From: B4-G1 sp964393895
GTDB lineage: Bacteria > Chloroflexota > Anaerolineae > B4-G1
NCBI GenBank assembly: GCA_964393895.1
Contig: CAYMWP010000045.1
Coordinates: 1 to 30,492 of the forward strand
Length of the DNA stretch: 30,492 nt
Reading direction: 5' to 3'
The stretch's first letter is position 1. The number at the start of each line of letters is the position of its first letter. The position numbers and the translations under genes are program-made. Positions 1 through 8,643 of the stretch are shown here, piece by piece. The notes under the pieces were generated by a model, which saw only the letters and a program-made list of their open reading frames with translations, made no database searches and had not been told where the DNA came from.

Positions 1-1
1 A

Positions 2-49
2 GCTTACCAGGAAATTCAGCTTTTGACCAGCCGATTACGCGAATGGTGA
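2..49 (+). CDS. possible 3' end of an upstream gene (partial)
   Basis: The second forward frame is open from the window edge to a TGA at 47-49 and reads as a polar, coil-like tail (AYQEIQLLTSRLREW). It could be the C-terminus of a protein whose body lies outside the window. A MITE end begins at the very next base. Sixteen codons are too few to identify a family, and another frame is also open to 69, so this is tentative. Confidence 0.3.
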   Translation, partial: AYQEIQLLTSRLREW

Positions 50-105
50 GTAACTGCTCAGCTTGGTAGCTATTTAGACCTCGGAGGTCTGACCTGAGCA
101 TTTAC
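50..105 (+). mobile_element. MITE family 2, internally deleted copy
   Basis: This 56-bp segment starts with the terminal repeat GTAACTGCTCAG and ends with a one-base variant of its inverse (CTGAGCATTTAC). It matches the ends of the 140-bp element at 8644-8783 but keeps only one of the two AGACCTCsGAGGTCT palindromes (76-90). It looks like the product of recombination between those two palindromes, which removed the core. No clear target-site duplication flanks it, so it is probably old. Confidence 0.7.
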
Positions 106-138
106 ATTTGAGGTGTCAATGAGAATTGCTGACAGCGG

Positions 139-167
139 TTGACCATAATTCTATTCTCTGGTATACT
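139..167 (+). promoter_or_regulatory. sigma70-type promoter of tRNA-Leu
   Basis: TTGACC (139-144) and TATACT (162-167) are separated by exactly 17 bp. Transcription would start about 7 bp downstream, a few bases before the tRNA 5' end at 177. Read directly from the sequence; activity is inferred. Confidence 0.7.
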
Positions 168-176
168 CTTTCTTGA

Positions 177-259
177 GCCGGAGTGGCGGAACAGGCAGAC
201 GCGCGCGACTCAAAATCGTGTGGGCTTGACCCATGTGGGTTCGATTCCCACCTCCGGCA
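177..259 (+). tRNA. tRNA-Leu (anticodon CAA)
   Basis: A class II tRNA folds here. The acceptor stem GCCGGAG (177-183) pairs with CTCCGGC (252-258), followed by discriminator A259. The anticodon stem CGCGA/TCGTG encloses the loop CTCAAAA, with CAA at positions 34-36, which reads UUG leucine codons. A long variable arm follows, and the T arm has the usual GGTTCGATTCC core. CCA is not encoded. A strong promoter lies just upstream, so the gene is probably transcribed alone or as leader of the following gene pair. Confidence 0.95.
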
Positions 260-344
260 CTGATCTTGTTCGCGGCGTCCACGGGCGGTGTATGCGCCCA
301 CAAACGCCGCGTTTTGCATAGGTGGTGCGTTGGAGGCAGAACCA

Positions 345-755
345 TTGAGCGGACGCCGCTTCGCTTCTTTCTTTAATCGGGGCTGGGGAGCGCAGAGTTG
401 GGCCGTGCAGGCCGCCATCGGGGCGGCGGCGGGGCTGGCGCTGGGGCTGGTCATTGGCTGGCTCTGGCCGGTGCAGTACACGAACACCGCGCCGGCCGTG
501 CTGCGCCAGGACTATCGCGACGATTACGTCGTCATGGTCGCCGCTGCCTATGAAGTAGAAGGGGACCCCGAACTGGCACACAAGCGGCTGGCGCTGCTCG
601 ACGCAGAAGACCCGGCCGCGCCAGTGGTCGAGCTGGGCGAGCGGCTCGTCGCGGTGGGCGGCAGCGCCCAAGACATTACCCACTTGGCTCGTCTCTCCTG
701 GGCGCTCAAGGCGATCACCCCCACGCTGGTCCCGTACCTGGAAGGGTCGCCATGA
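345..755 (+). CDS. small single-pass membrane protein, first of a tandem pair
   Basis: About 136 residues of unknown function. After a short basic N-terminus there is one hydrophobic segment (roughly residues 20-42), then a helical extracytoplasmic domain beginning with VLRQDYRDDYVVMVA and an Ala/Leu-rich helical stretch. The next gene repeats this plan (LLRTDYRWEWVRMAA), so the two look like products of a tandem duplication. I chose the TTG at 345 because GGAGG (332-336) sits 8 bp upstream and the product then begins MSG, like its neighbour. An in-frame GTG at 288 lacks a Shine-Dalgarno sequence. The stop overlaps the next start (ATGA at 752-755), indicating translational coupling. I recall similar proteins from Chloroflexota but cannot name the family. 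Confidence 0.75.
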   Translation: MSGRRFASFFNRGWGAQSWAVQAAIGAAAGLALGLVIGWLWPVQYTNTAPAVLRQDYRDDYVVMVAAAYEVEGDPELAHKRLALLDAEDPAAPVVELGERLVAVGGSAQDITHLARLSWALKAITPTLVPYLEGSP

Positions 756-1675
756 GCGGTCTCTCCACACGCCAGGTGGCTCCCGTCGTCGGGCTGGTGA
801 TTGGGCTGGTGCTGGGGCTGGTGTACCAGTGGGGCGTTGCCCCCGTCGAACTCGTCAACACCTACCCGGCCCTGCTGCGCACCGATTATCGCTGGGAGTG
901 GGTGCGCATGGCGGCGCTTTCCTACGTGGCCGACGGCGACCTGGAAAGGGTGCGCGCCCGGCTGGACGGGCTGGATCAGGACGACATAGCCGACGCAATG
1001 GGAGCGCTGATCGAAGAGTACGCCGCTGCCGGTCACCCTGCCGACACTATGCGTCGGTTGACCGCGCTGGCCGAAGCGCTCGACGTGCATACCTCGGCCA
1101 TGCTGATCTACCAACACACCCCGGGACCATCACTACCGCCCCCCACCACCCCCATACCCTCACCCTCCCACACCCCCACGCCTACCCCCTCCCGCACGCC
1201 CACACTCTACCCTACACCCACCCTCACACCCTACGCCCCCTCGCCGCTGCAAACCCCCACTCCTGAACTGACCAGCACGCTCCCCACACTCACTCTCACG
1301 CCCACCCTCACACCTACACCCACACCCACGCCCCCGTTTCTGCACCGCCTGGAACTGGCCGAGCAGGAGCAGATATGCGAGCCAGGACAGCCAGAGCGCA
1401 TCAAGGTCGTGATACGGGACGAGCGAGGTGCAGGAGTGGCCGGCGTGGAGATCTGGCTGATGTGGGACGGCGGGGCCGACCGGGCCGTGACCGGGCTCAA
1501 ACCCCAGTACGGAGCCGGGTACGCGGACTTTGAAGCCGAACCAGATGTGCGTTACTCGCTCGGAGTCGGCGAACTGGGGACGCCGCTGATCACCAACCTG
1601 CGGCTCGAACCATGTCCTGACGACGAAGAAATGGGCTCCTGGCTCATCCTGCTGGAGCCGCGCTCCCCCGAGTAA
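752..1675 (+). CDS. membrane-anchored protein with Thr-Pro linker and Ig-like C-terminal domain
   Basis: 307 residues. An N-terminal membrane helix (about residues 10-30) and a helical domain (about 35-120) resemble the preceding protein. A Thr/Pro/Ser-rich linker (about 125-195) follows. The C-terminal domain (about 198-300) begins with LELAEQEQICEPGQPERI and contains GVAGVEIWLMWDGG, which resembles the beta-sandwich Big/CarboxypepD_reg-like domains of secreted proteins. The likely topology is membrane-anchored with the sandwich domain displayed outside on the flexible linker. It overlaps the previous gene by 4 bp and the next starts 10 bp downstream, so the three are probably one operon. 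Enzymatic function is not evident; a structural or surface-display role is inferred. Confidence 0.8.
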   Translation: MSGLSTRQVAPVVGLVIGLVLGLVYQWGVAPVELVNTYPALLRTDYRWEWVRMAALSYVADGDLERVRARLDGLDQDDIADAMGALIEEYAAAGHPADTMRRLTALAEALDVHTSAMLIYQHTPGPSLPPPTTPIPSPSHTPTPTPSRTPTLYPTPTLTPYAPSPLQTPTPELTSTLPTLTLTPTLTPTPTPTPPFLHRLELAEQEQICEPGQPERIKVVIRDERGAGVAGVEIWLMWDGGADRAVTGLKPQYGAGYADFEAEPDVRYSLGVGELGTPLITNLRLEPCPDDEEMGSWLILLEPRSPE

Positions 1676-1685
1676 GGAGACGGAT

Positions 1686-4541
1686 ATGAACAAGCAATGG
1701 CGATGGTTGATTCTCGCGTTGGTGTTTCTGGCAGGGGTAGGGGCCGCCCCCCAACCGCAGAAGAGCGCCGCCTACGAGCGGTACGACGTAGAGATCCAAG
1801 TCCAGGCGGATGGCTCGTTGCTCGTGGCCGAGACTTACCAGATGCGCTTTGAGGGAGAATTCCAATCCGGCTTTGCCGAGATACCGCTCGACCGCGCGGA
1901 CGACATCGTGGAGGTGCTGGTGCGGGAGGGGGGCCAGGTTTACGACGCGGGCGGCTACGGCCCAGGCGCGTTCAACGTTGACTATGAGCAAGGCTCTGTC
2001 TACGTGGATTGGGAGTACGAGCCTACCAGCGGCGTCGAGGTGCGCACCTTCACCGTCGAGTACCGGGTGGTGGGCGGATTGGAGATCCATCCCGACCAGG
2101 ACGTTCTCTCGTGGACGGTGGTGCCGTGGGACCGCAGCGGCATCCCGGTCGAGGCCAGCCGCGCGGAGGTGCGCCTGCCGGCAAGAGCCGAGTCGGCCAC
2201 CCTGCTGGTCAACTCCCAGGGAACACAGAGCGCGCTCGAACTATCCAACGTGGACGTGATCGCCTTCGAGGCGCCGGACCCGATCCCCGATGGCGCGTCG
2301 CTAGAGATCGAGGTCAGATTCCCGCACGGTCTCACTAGCGCCATACCCCCGGCGTGGCAGGAGGCCGATAGCGCGCCAGAGACAGTCTACCGCTGGGACG
2401 GGCTGCATACAGACCTGACCATCGCGCCCGACGGCGCGCTCGAGGTGATGGAGGAACACGCACTGGCGGTGGAGGAGGGCTACCTCTACCACGCCTACCG
2501 CGAAATCCCCTGGCTCTACCTGGACCAAATCCCCAGCGGCGAGGTCTGGCAAGGAGAGCGCAGTCTGAAGGTCAGCGCCGAACCGTGCGAGTACTGCTAC
2601 GTCGTGGAGACATACGATGGAGGGACGTGGGTCTGGGCGACGTCCGGCGGCGAGGTGGTCATTGACGAGGACGCGGCAGGCTCGACCTTGCTGGAGTGGG
2701 CCTTCCCTTTCGTGGTCGCCGGCGACAAAGCCGCCTTCCAATTGCACTATACCGCATTGGGCGCGGTGCGCGTGCTCACTGACGCGCAAGAGATCATCTG
2801 GACGGCGGTCTTTGCCGACCGGGACGTGGAGGTGAGAGAGGCGAGCGTGTCAGTGCATCTGCCGCCTGGGGTGAGCGCCGCCGACGTGACGGTCGCAGGA
2901 GGCGCGGCCGCCTTGCAGCCCGATGGAACGATCTGGATAGCCCACGACGGCCCGGTGCCGTCGGGAGAAACGTGGTCGCCGCGCATCCGTCTACCGGCTG
3001 GCGCGACGATGGCCGAGAAACCGGATTGGCAACTCCAGATCGAGAGGGCAATGAGTGAAGCCGAGGCCATTCGCGAGACCCAGCGACAGGCCGAGGTGCG
3101 CCGCGCGCGCTGGCAACTGGGACTGGGAACGATGGGCTGCTTGCTGCCCATCCTGGGGCTGGCAGGCACGCTGCTGGCCTGGTACGTCTGGGGACGCGAC
3201 CGGCCCGCGCCAGTGGCAGCCCAATACCTGACCGAGCCGCCCTCCGACCTGCCGCCCGGCATCGTCGCCTACCTGGTGGACGAGCGGCCCACCGTCAAGG
3301 GCGTCCTGGCCGATCTGCTCCACCTGGCGACGCTGGGATTGGTCAGCGTGGACTTGCGCAAGCCAGACTTTACAGTCGCTCTGAACTGGGGGGAGAAAAT
3401 TAAAGAGGGAGAGAGTGTACGAGTGGAGGGCGGCGCGGAGGTAGCGTTGGTCGAGCACGAGCGGACGCTGTTCAACACGCTGCTGGAAGAGATCAAGTGG
3501 ACGCACCGGGACACCCGTTTCTCCAACATTCACTCTTTCACCCAGGCCCTGCCCGGAATCTATTTCGAGATGGGAGAGCTGGCGACCCAGTACTTTTCCG
3601 TGCGGCCGGATGAGGCCCGGCGGCGCTGGAGTTGGGCCGGACAGTGGGTGATCATCGTTGCCGGCGTGTTGGCGCTTCTTGCGCTGTTCGGAGTTCAATC
3701 GGTTGGGCCGGTGGCCTTTGCCCCTCCGGTCGGGCTGGCGCTAGCGGGCTTGACGTTGATGATCGCCAGTCGCTGGATGCCGCAGCGCACGACGTTGGGT
3801 GTCGAGGAGGCGGCGCGCTGGCGGGCCTTCCGTCGCTACCTGCAGAGCCTCAAACAATACTGGGGCGTCGAGGCGGCGCAGGAGGCGCTCGACCGCTACT
3901 TTCCCTACGCGGTGGCGCTGGACGTGGAAGAGGTGGTGCTTCGCCAGGCGGAAAAGATGGGAGCGCAGATACCGGTGTGGATGGTGCCGGCGCTGGTCGA
4001 GGTGAGCGCGGTGACAGCGACCGAGGTTGAACGGAGACTGGAGCGAGGAGAGCGCCCGTTCGACGTCAAGACAGTTGCCCGGCGGATGCGGCGACCCGGT
4101 GGGCGCGCGACAGAGGCGGAGCCTCGGCGCGTGGCAAAAGTGCGTCCCTCGCTGGCCGAGCGTCCCAGCGGGGCCGAGCTCTCGCTCGACGGGCTGTCGA
4201 GCAGCCTGAGCCGCTCGCTCGAGCGGGCCAGCAACTCGTTGAGTTCGCTCCTGAACAGCGCCGCGGGCGAGACGGAATCCTCACCCTTCGAGTTAGCGGT
4301 GCGAGGCGCCGGGAAAGCCACCAAGATGACGTGGAAAGCGGGCACGAGCACGATGGATGTACTGGGCGATATCCTCAAGTCATCCTCATCGGGCGGAGGG
4401 GGCGGCGGGTACAGCGGCAAAAGTAGTAGATCTTTTCGTTCCAGCAGTTGGAGCAGCAGCCGGAGCAGCAGGCGGAGTAGTAGCCGGAGCAGCAGCTCTT
4501 CACGGCGCAGCGGCGGCGGTGGGCGGCGTGGGTTCGGGTAA
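1686..4541 (+). CDS. DUF2207 family predicted membrane protein
   Basis: 951 residues. A signal-peptide-like N-terminus (about 1-25) is followed by two successive extracytoplasmic beta-rich regions (about 30-215 and 230-430) with the DUF2207 pattern (YERYDVEIQVQADGSLLVAE and a second WDGLHTDLTIAPDGALEVME). Membrane segments lie near residues 475-500 and, as a pair, near 655-705. The cytoplasmic C-terminal part ends in a Gly-rich run and a Ser/Arg-rich tail (about 900-951), typical of this family. AAGGAGA precedes the start by a few bases. Family members are widespread predicted membrane proteins without an established biochemical role. Here it belongs to the same operon as the two small membrane proteins. 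Confidence 0.85.
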   Translation: MNKQWRWLILALVFLAGVGAAPQPQKSAAYERYDVEIQVQADGSLLVAETYQMRFEGEFQSGFAEIPLDRADDIVEVLVREGGQVYDAGGYGPGAFNVDYEQGSVYVDWEYEPTSGVEVRTFTVEYRVVGGLEIHPDQDVLSWTVVPWDRSGIPVEASRAEVRLPARAESATLLVNSQGTQSALELSNVDVIAFEAPDPIPDGASLEIEVRFPHGLTSAIPPAWQEADSAPETVYRWDGLHTDLTIAPDGALEVMEEHALAVEEGYLYHAYREIPWLYLDQIPSGEVWQGERSLKVSAEPCEYCYVVETYDGGTWVWATSGGEVVIDEDAAGSTLLEWAFPFVVAGDKAAFQLHYTALGAVRVLTDAQEIIWTAVFADRDVEVREASVSVHLPPGVSAADVTVAGGAAALQPDGTIWIAHDGPVPSGETWSPRIRLPAGATMAEKPDWQLQIERAMSEAEAIRETQRQAEVRRARWQLGLGTMGCLLPILGLAGTLLAWYVWGRDRPAPVAAQYLTEPPSDLPPGIVAYLVDERPTVKGVLADLLHLATLGLVSVDLRKPDFTVALNWGEKIKEGESVRVEGGAEVALVEHERTLFNTLLEEIKWTHRDTRFSNIHSFTQALPGIYFEMGELATQYFSVRPDEARRRWSWAGQWVIIVAGVLALLALFGVQSVGPVAFAPPVGLALAGLTLMIASRWMPQRTTLGVEEAARWRAFRRYLQSLKQYWGVEAAQEALDRYFPYAVALDVEEVVLRQAEKMGAQIPVWMVPALVEVSAVTATEVERRLERGERPFDVKTVARRMRRPGGRATEAEPRRVAKVRPSLAERPSGAELSLDGLSSSLSRSLERASNSLSSLLNSAAGETESSPFELAVRGAGKATKMTWKAGTSTMDVLGDILKSSSSGGGGGGYSGKSSRSFRSSSWSSSRSSRRSSSRSSSSSRRSGGGGRRGFG

Positions 4542-4559
4542 AGCGGCGCGCATGCAAAA

Positions 4560-4588
4560 TTGACTGACAACTAACTCTGGTGTACAAT
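4560..4588 (+). promoter_or_regulatory. sigma70-type promoter of the sensor/LysM operon
   Basis: TTGACT (4560-4565) and TACAAT (4583-4588) are separated by exactly 17 bp, just after the DUF2207 stop codon. Transcription would start near 4595, giving a leader of roughly 60 nt before the ATG at 4654. It marks the start of a new transcription unit. Confidence 0.75.
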
Positions 4589-4653
4589 CAGGGCAAAAGC
4601 GTGGCGAGAATGCAAGTTTCGGTAGATTCAATTTTCACGAACATAGACGATCA

Positions 4654-7590
4654 ATGACTTTTCTGCAGTATCTTGTCAAGAGCCTGATCGAACTGATCAG
4701 CAGCCCAAACGGGAGCCTGCTCTATCACCTGGTGACGCTGTTCGCCATTTACCTCATCCTGGGGATAGCGTTTGGTCACTGGAACCGTCACCGCCGCGAA
4801 CCGGCGGCCAGGCGGTTGCTGTTGGTTGGAGTGGGATTTGCGACCGCCCGCATGCTGTTGATGCTCGTCGCCGTGCTCGATCTCGTCGGCCTGGCATCGC
4901 CCAACTGGTTCCTGCCTCCCCTCGAGCGTTTCCTCGATCTCGCCACGTTGCTGCTGGTTATCTGGGCGTTTTTGCCGGCTCTGGAACAACACACCCGCCT
5001 GGGAGTGGCGCTGTTGCTCGTCGCCTTTTTGATGACGGCGGGCGTCTATGCGGTTTTTGCCTCCCTCTGGCCGCAGGCCGAGGCCCAATCCATTTTCTAC
5101 AATGGTTACTGGCAGGAAACGGCGTGGGAACTCTTCGATATAGCGATCCTCACGCTGGCCCTCATAGCCGCTCTGTCTTGGCGCAGGGGAGAGTGGAGCC
5201 TGGTCGTCTGCCTGTTTGCCGTCTGGCTCGCCGGTCACATCCTGCAATTTGCTCTTCCGACTTTTCCGCTCGCCAGGTCGCACATCGCCGGGTGGGTGCG
5301 GGCATCTAACCTGGTCGCGCTCCCGCTGCTGGCGAGCCTCGTCTACCGTCGTGTGTTGAGCGCCGGCGATGGCGGCAAAGATACCGCTCTGGAACTGATT
5401 AGCATTCTCAGGTCCACCCGGCGCATCGAGGCGGCGCGCGATGTCGAGACCGCGCTGGGTTTGGCCGCCTCTTCCATCGCTCGCGCGCTGGGGGCCGACA
5501 TGGTCGCCGTTGGCCTGCCGGGCGTGGAATCACGCCAGGGGGTGCGCATCGTCGCCATCCACCCACCGACCGGCCTGATGCTGGCGCAGGAGGACCTGGA
5601 ACTGCGCGCGTCCGCTCACCCATTGCTGGGGGCCGCCCTCCAGAACGGGCGTCAGCAGCACGCGCGCGCGCCGCGCAGCGACCCTTACACAGCCACTTTG
5701 TACAACGGCCTGGGCTTTGAGCGGCCGGGGCCTTTGCTGATCCAGCCCCTGACCGATGGAGGGTCTATGCTGGGCGTCATGCTGATCGGCAACCCGGTCT
5801 CCCAGCGGAGATGGACGGTGCGCGACGAGCGCGTCGTTCAAGCTATGGGAGCAGCGATTGCAGCAGCTTTGGCCAGCGTCCGTCGCCGTGAGGGGCACGA
5901 CCGCAGCGCCGAACTGCAAAAGGCCCTCGGCGAAGCCAATCGCCTGGCCCAGCGAGCGGTTGAGCTGGAGAACGAGTTGGAGCATCAGCGCCAACGCGCG
6001 GGAGAGATGGCCACCAAGCTGCGCCTGCAGGAGCGTGACAGCGCTGCTCGAGATCAATCGGTGGCCGAGGCTGCTATCTGGCAGGCGGAAATAAACGAAC
6101 TGGCCGAGGCTCGCGCCGCGCTGGAGGCCGAACTGGCCGAGTGGAAAGATAAAGCCGAGCAACTCGCCCACTCCAAGGACGACCTACAGATGCGCCTGGC
6201 TCAGGTACAGGCCGATCTCAAAGATGCGCAACGCCAGGAGCAAACGTCCATCGAGTGGAAAGAGAAAGCGGAACAACTGGCCCGCTCCAGGGACGACCTG
6301 CAGGATAAACTGGCCCAGGTACAGACCAATATCCAAGAAGCGCAGAGCCAGACCGAGGCTTTGGCCGAGTGGAAAGAGAAGGCGGAACAGTTCGCTCGCT
6401 CCAGGGACGAGTTGCAGAGCCAACTCACGCAAGTTAAAGCCGAGCTTCAGGAAATGCGCAGCCAGGCGGTCGCCTTGGCCTCGACCGAGCAGCCGACCGG
6501 GGGCAGGCTGGGCGGAACTCTGCTGGGTGATGAGCAGGGCAACATCATCATGGTCAGCCAAGGCGCGCAGCACCTGATAGGCAAGTCTCGCTCGGTGCTG
6601 GCGGGCACGTCCCTCTACACCCTGTTCGATCAAGAACCATTGTGGCCTCAGGCAGTTGATAACCTCTTACGCGAGGGGGTTCAGGCTGGCGAGGCTGTTT
6701 CAGTCACGCTCGAACTGGGGGGAAAGATGGTACGGGCGGAACTGACACGCCTGCCGGGTGTAACCGGTGTGCCTGGTGTGTTGGCCATCATGCTCTATCC
6801 AGAAGAAGAAGGAGGCGCAGTCCAAACGGAGATGGTGGCTTCGCTCATTAACGAGCTCCGCACTCCGATGACTTCTATCACCGGTTACACGGATCTGCTG
6901 TTAGGCGAGACCGTGGGCATTCTGGGCGAGATGCAGCGCCAGTTCTTGCTGCGCGTCCAGGCCAATATCGAGCGTATGGGAAGGTTGCTCAACGATCTGA
7001 TCAGAGTCACGACGATAGACACCGGCCAGATTCTACTCTCGCCCGAGCCGATTGACATTGTCAGTGTCGTCGAGGATGCGATCATGTCCCTGTCCGTCGA
7101 GTTCAGCGAGCGCAAACTGACCGTGCAACTCAATATGCCTCCGACGCTCCCTCCGGTGGAGGCGGACCGGGACAGTCTCTACCAGATCGTGTTGAATCTC
7201 CTATCCAACGCCTCGCAGTGCTCGAGATCCGAAACTGAGATTCTGGTCAGCGCCAAGTTGGAAGAGCGCGACGATCAGATCGTCGGTTTGCCCGACTATT
7301 TACTCGTCTCCATTGCCGACACGGGCGGGGGAATATCTTCTCAAGATCAACGCCGGGTTTTTCAGCGCTTGTATCGGGCCGATAACCCGCTCATCAATGG
7401 CCTGGGAGAGACCGGGGTTGGCTTGTCCATTGCCAAGGCCCTGGTAGAGGCGAACGGAGGGCGCATCTGGGTGGAAAGCGAGATGGGAGTCGGCAGTGTC
7501 TTTAGTTTTATCCTGCCAATTTCGTCCAAAGGCGCCGACGGCTTTCCGCCGGGCCTCAAATCTGGGCGGGCTGAGGTGAAAGGTGAATGA
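4654..7590 (+). CDS. membrane sensor histidine-kinase-like protein lacking the phospho-acceptor His
   Basis: 978 residues. Order of parts: about seven membrane helices (about 15-230), a GAF-like domain (about 248-410), a long coiled coil (about 415-610) with three near-identical 38-residue repeats, a PAS-like domain (about 615-725), a HisKA-like helical hairpin (about 728-795), and a HATPase_c domain (about 800-970). The ATP site looks intact: N box LLSNA (Asn852), G1 box DTGGG (Asp889), F box VFQRLYRAD and a G2 box GETGVGLS. The H box reads INELRTPM, where canonical kinases have SHELRTPL, so the phospho-acceptor His is replaced by Asn733 (codon AAC at 6850-6852). It may therefore act as an ATP-binding sensor or pseudokinase. 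The stop overlaps the LysM gene, so the two are coupled. No response regulator gene is in the window. Confidence 0.9.
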   Translation: MTFLQYLVKSLIELISSPNGSLLYHLVTLFAIYLILGIAFGHWNRHRREPAARRLLLVGVGFATARMLLMLVAVLDLVGLASPNWFLPPLERFLDLATLLLVIWAFLPALEQHTRLGVALLLVAFLMTAGVYAVFASLWPQAEAQSIFYNGYWQETAWELFDIAILTLALIAALSWRRGEWSLVVCLFAVWLAGHILQFALPTFPLARSHIAGWVRASNLVALPLLASLVYRRVLSAGDGGKDTALELISILRSTRRIEAARDVETALGLAASSIARALGADMVAVGLPGVESRQGVRIVAIHPPTGLMLAQEDLELRASAHPLLGAALQNGRQQHARAPRSDPYTATLYNGLGFERPGPLLIQPLTDGGSMLGVMLIGNPVSQRRWTVRDERVVQAMGAAIAAALASVRRREGHDRSAELQKALGEANRLAQRAVELENELEHQRQRAGEMATKLRLQERDSAARDQSVAEAAIWQAEINELAEARAALEAELAEWKDKAEQLAHSKDDLQMRLAQVQADLKDAQRQEQTSIEWKEKAEQLARSRDDLQDKLAQVQTNIQEAQSQTEALAEWKEKAEQFARSRDELQSQLTQVKAELQEMRSQAVALASTEQPTGGRLGGTLLGDEQGNIIMVSQGAQHLIGKSRSVLAGTSLYTLFDQEPLWPQAVDNLLREGVQAGEAVSVTLELGGKMVRAELTRLPGVTGVPGVLAIMLYPEEEGGAVQTEMVASLINELRTPMTSITGYTDLLLGETVGILGEMQRQFLLRVQANIERMGRLLNDLIRVTTIDTGQILLSPEPIDIVSVVEDAIMSLSVEFSERKLTVQLNMPPTLPPVEADRDSLYQIVLNLLSNASQCSRSETEILVSAKLEERDDQIVGLPDYLLVSIADTGGGISSQDQRRVFQRLYRADNPLINGLGETGVGLSIAKALVEANGGRIWVESEMGVGSVFSFILPISSKGADGFPPGLKSGRAEVKGE
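6139..6480 (+). repeat. three tandem 114-bp repeats inside the sensor gene
   Basis: Units at 6139-6252, 6253-6366 and 6367-6480 each encode 38 residues starting EWK(D/E)KAEQ(L/F)A and continuing with a (D/E)LQ heptad-like pattern. They form part of the coiled coil between the GAF and PAS-like domains. The unit length is constant and in frame, suggesting expansion by duplication. Length variation here could change linker geometry. Confidence 0.85.
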
Positions 7591-8473
7591 GCGGCTGCGC
7601 GCCAGCGCGGGTCAAGCTACCAGTGTAGGGCAACTGCTTGGAAGCCTCGTCATCACCTTTATCAGTGTGGGTGTGCTGGTGGGAGGGTTTCTCCTGAGCC
7701 AGCTCGATGCCTGGGGAGTGCGTTCCCCTGCCGAGGAGGGCGCCTCGCCTCAGCCTTCACCCACACTGCTTCTTCCCTCGGTCACTTCCCTACCGTCTCC
7801 CACACCCGTTCCCGATTCCCCATCGCCCGCCGCTGAGACCGCCATTCCGCCAACGCCAACTCTTGCATCCACGGAGGCCGCGACTGCACTGCCAGTTTAT
7901 CCCACCCCCACCCCCAGACCTACTTCCACACCCTGCTGGCCGCCCCTCGACTGGGTCGTGTACTATGTGCGGCCAGGCGACACTCTCTTTTCCCTGGCGC
8001 GCCGCTTTGGCACGACTGTAGCCGCCATCAAGAATGCCAACTGCCTGGTTGGTCCCGATATCTACGTCGGGCAGGCGCTCTTCTTGCCTCCACCGCCGCC
8101 CACACCCATACCAACCCCGACGCCCACCGAGACGCCTACGCCCACGCCCACACCTACGGAGCCCGTTTCCCCTACCCCAACGCCCATCCCCACCACCGTC
8201 ACACCTCCCACCCTCACGCCCTCTCCGCTGCCGGCCACGCACACGCCGACCTACACGCCTGTCCCGACCGAGTCTTCCACCCCGACTCGAACGTCTACAC
8301 CAACGCCAACGCCGACACCAACCGAGACCTTGCCGTCACCGACTTTTACGTCTACATTCACGCCGACCCCCACTCCCACTTCTACCTCTACTCTTACTCC
8401 TACGCCGACGCCCTCTCCCACACCCACGCATACGCATACGCCCACTCCAACCGAAACGCCAGCCAGCGATTGA
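7583..8473 (+). CDS. membrane-anchored LysM-domain protein with Thr-Pro-rich flanks
   Basis: 296 residues. One N-terminal membrane helix (about 18-40) is followed by a Pro/Thr/Ser linker (about 50-120) and a LysM domain (about 126-169) with VRPGDTLFSLARRFGTTV and the closing IYVGQALFLPP. A long TPTPT-type tail runs to the end. LysM binds glycans containing N-acetylglucosamine, such as peptidoglycan, so this protein is probably anchored in the membrane and contacts wall or matrix glycan. The start ATG overlaps the sensor gene by 8 bp, and AAGGTGA lies just upstream. The pairing suggests that signalling and envelope functions are linked. The tail could be a spacer or a site of O-glycosylation; both are inference. 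Confidence 0.85.
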   Translation: MNERLRASAGQATSVGQLLGSLVITFISVGVLVGGFLLSQLDAWGVRSPAEEGASPQPSPTLLLPSVTSLPSPTPVPDSPSPAAETAIPPTPTLASTEAATALPVYPTPTPRPTSTPCWPPLDWVVYYVRPGDTLFSLARRFGTTVAAIKNANCLVGPDIYVGQALFLPPPPPTPIPTPTPTETPTPTPTPTEPVSPTPTPIPTTVTPPTLTPSPLPATHTPTYTPVPTESSTPTRTSTPTPTPTPTETLPSPTFTSTFTPTPTPTSTSTLTPTPTPSPTPTHTHTPTPTETPASD

Positions 8474-8643
8474 GACGCCGTTCAGAAACAACGTTGCGCT
8501 ATTGTAACCGTTCGGGGGGTGGCTCATCTTTTACCAAAGTACACGGACGGATTGTCCCAATCCGCGGACACGAAAGGTAGAAGCGCGAGCGGCCATAGGA
8601 CTTGCAGGATCGTCATCTGGCCCGTCCTTAATCAAACTGCATC

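Noticed and set aside
116..487. Minus-strand frame covering the tRNA
   Set aside because: It spans tRNA-Leu and the start of a well-supported plus-strand gene, with no ribosome binding site or family look.
1130..1330. CRISPR-like or tandem repeat array in the CACACCC-rich stretch
   Set aside because: It is the Thr-Pro linker of a coding sequence with irregular spacing. Similar stretches at 8097-8460 and 8960-9090 have the same explanation. I saw no CRISPR array in the window.
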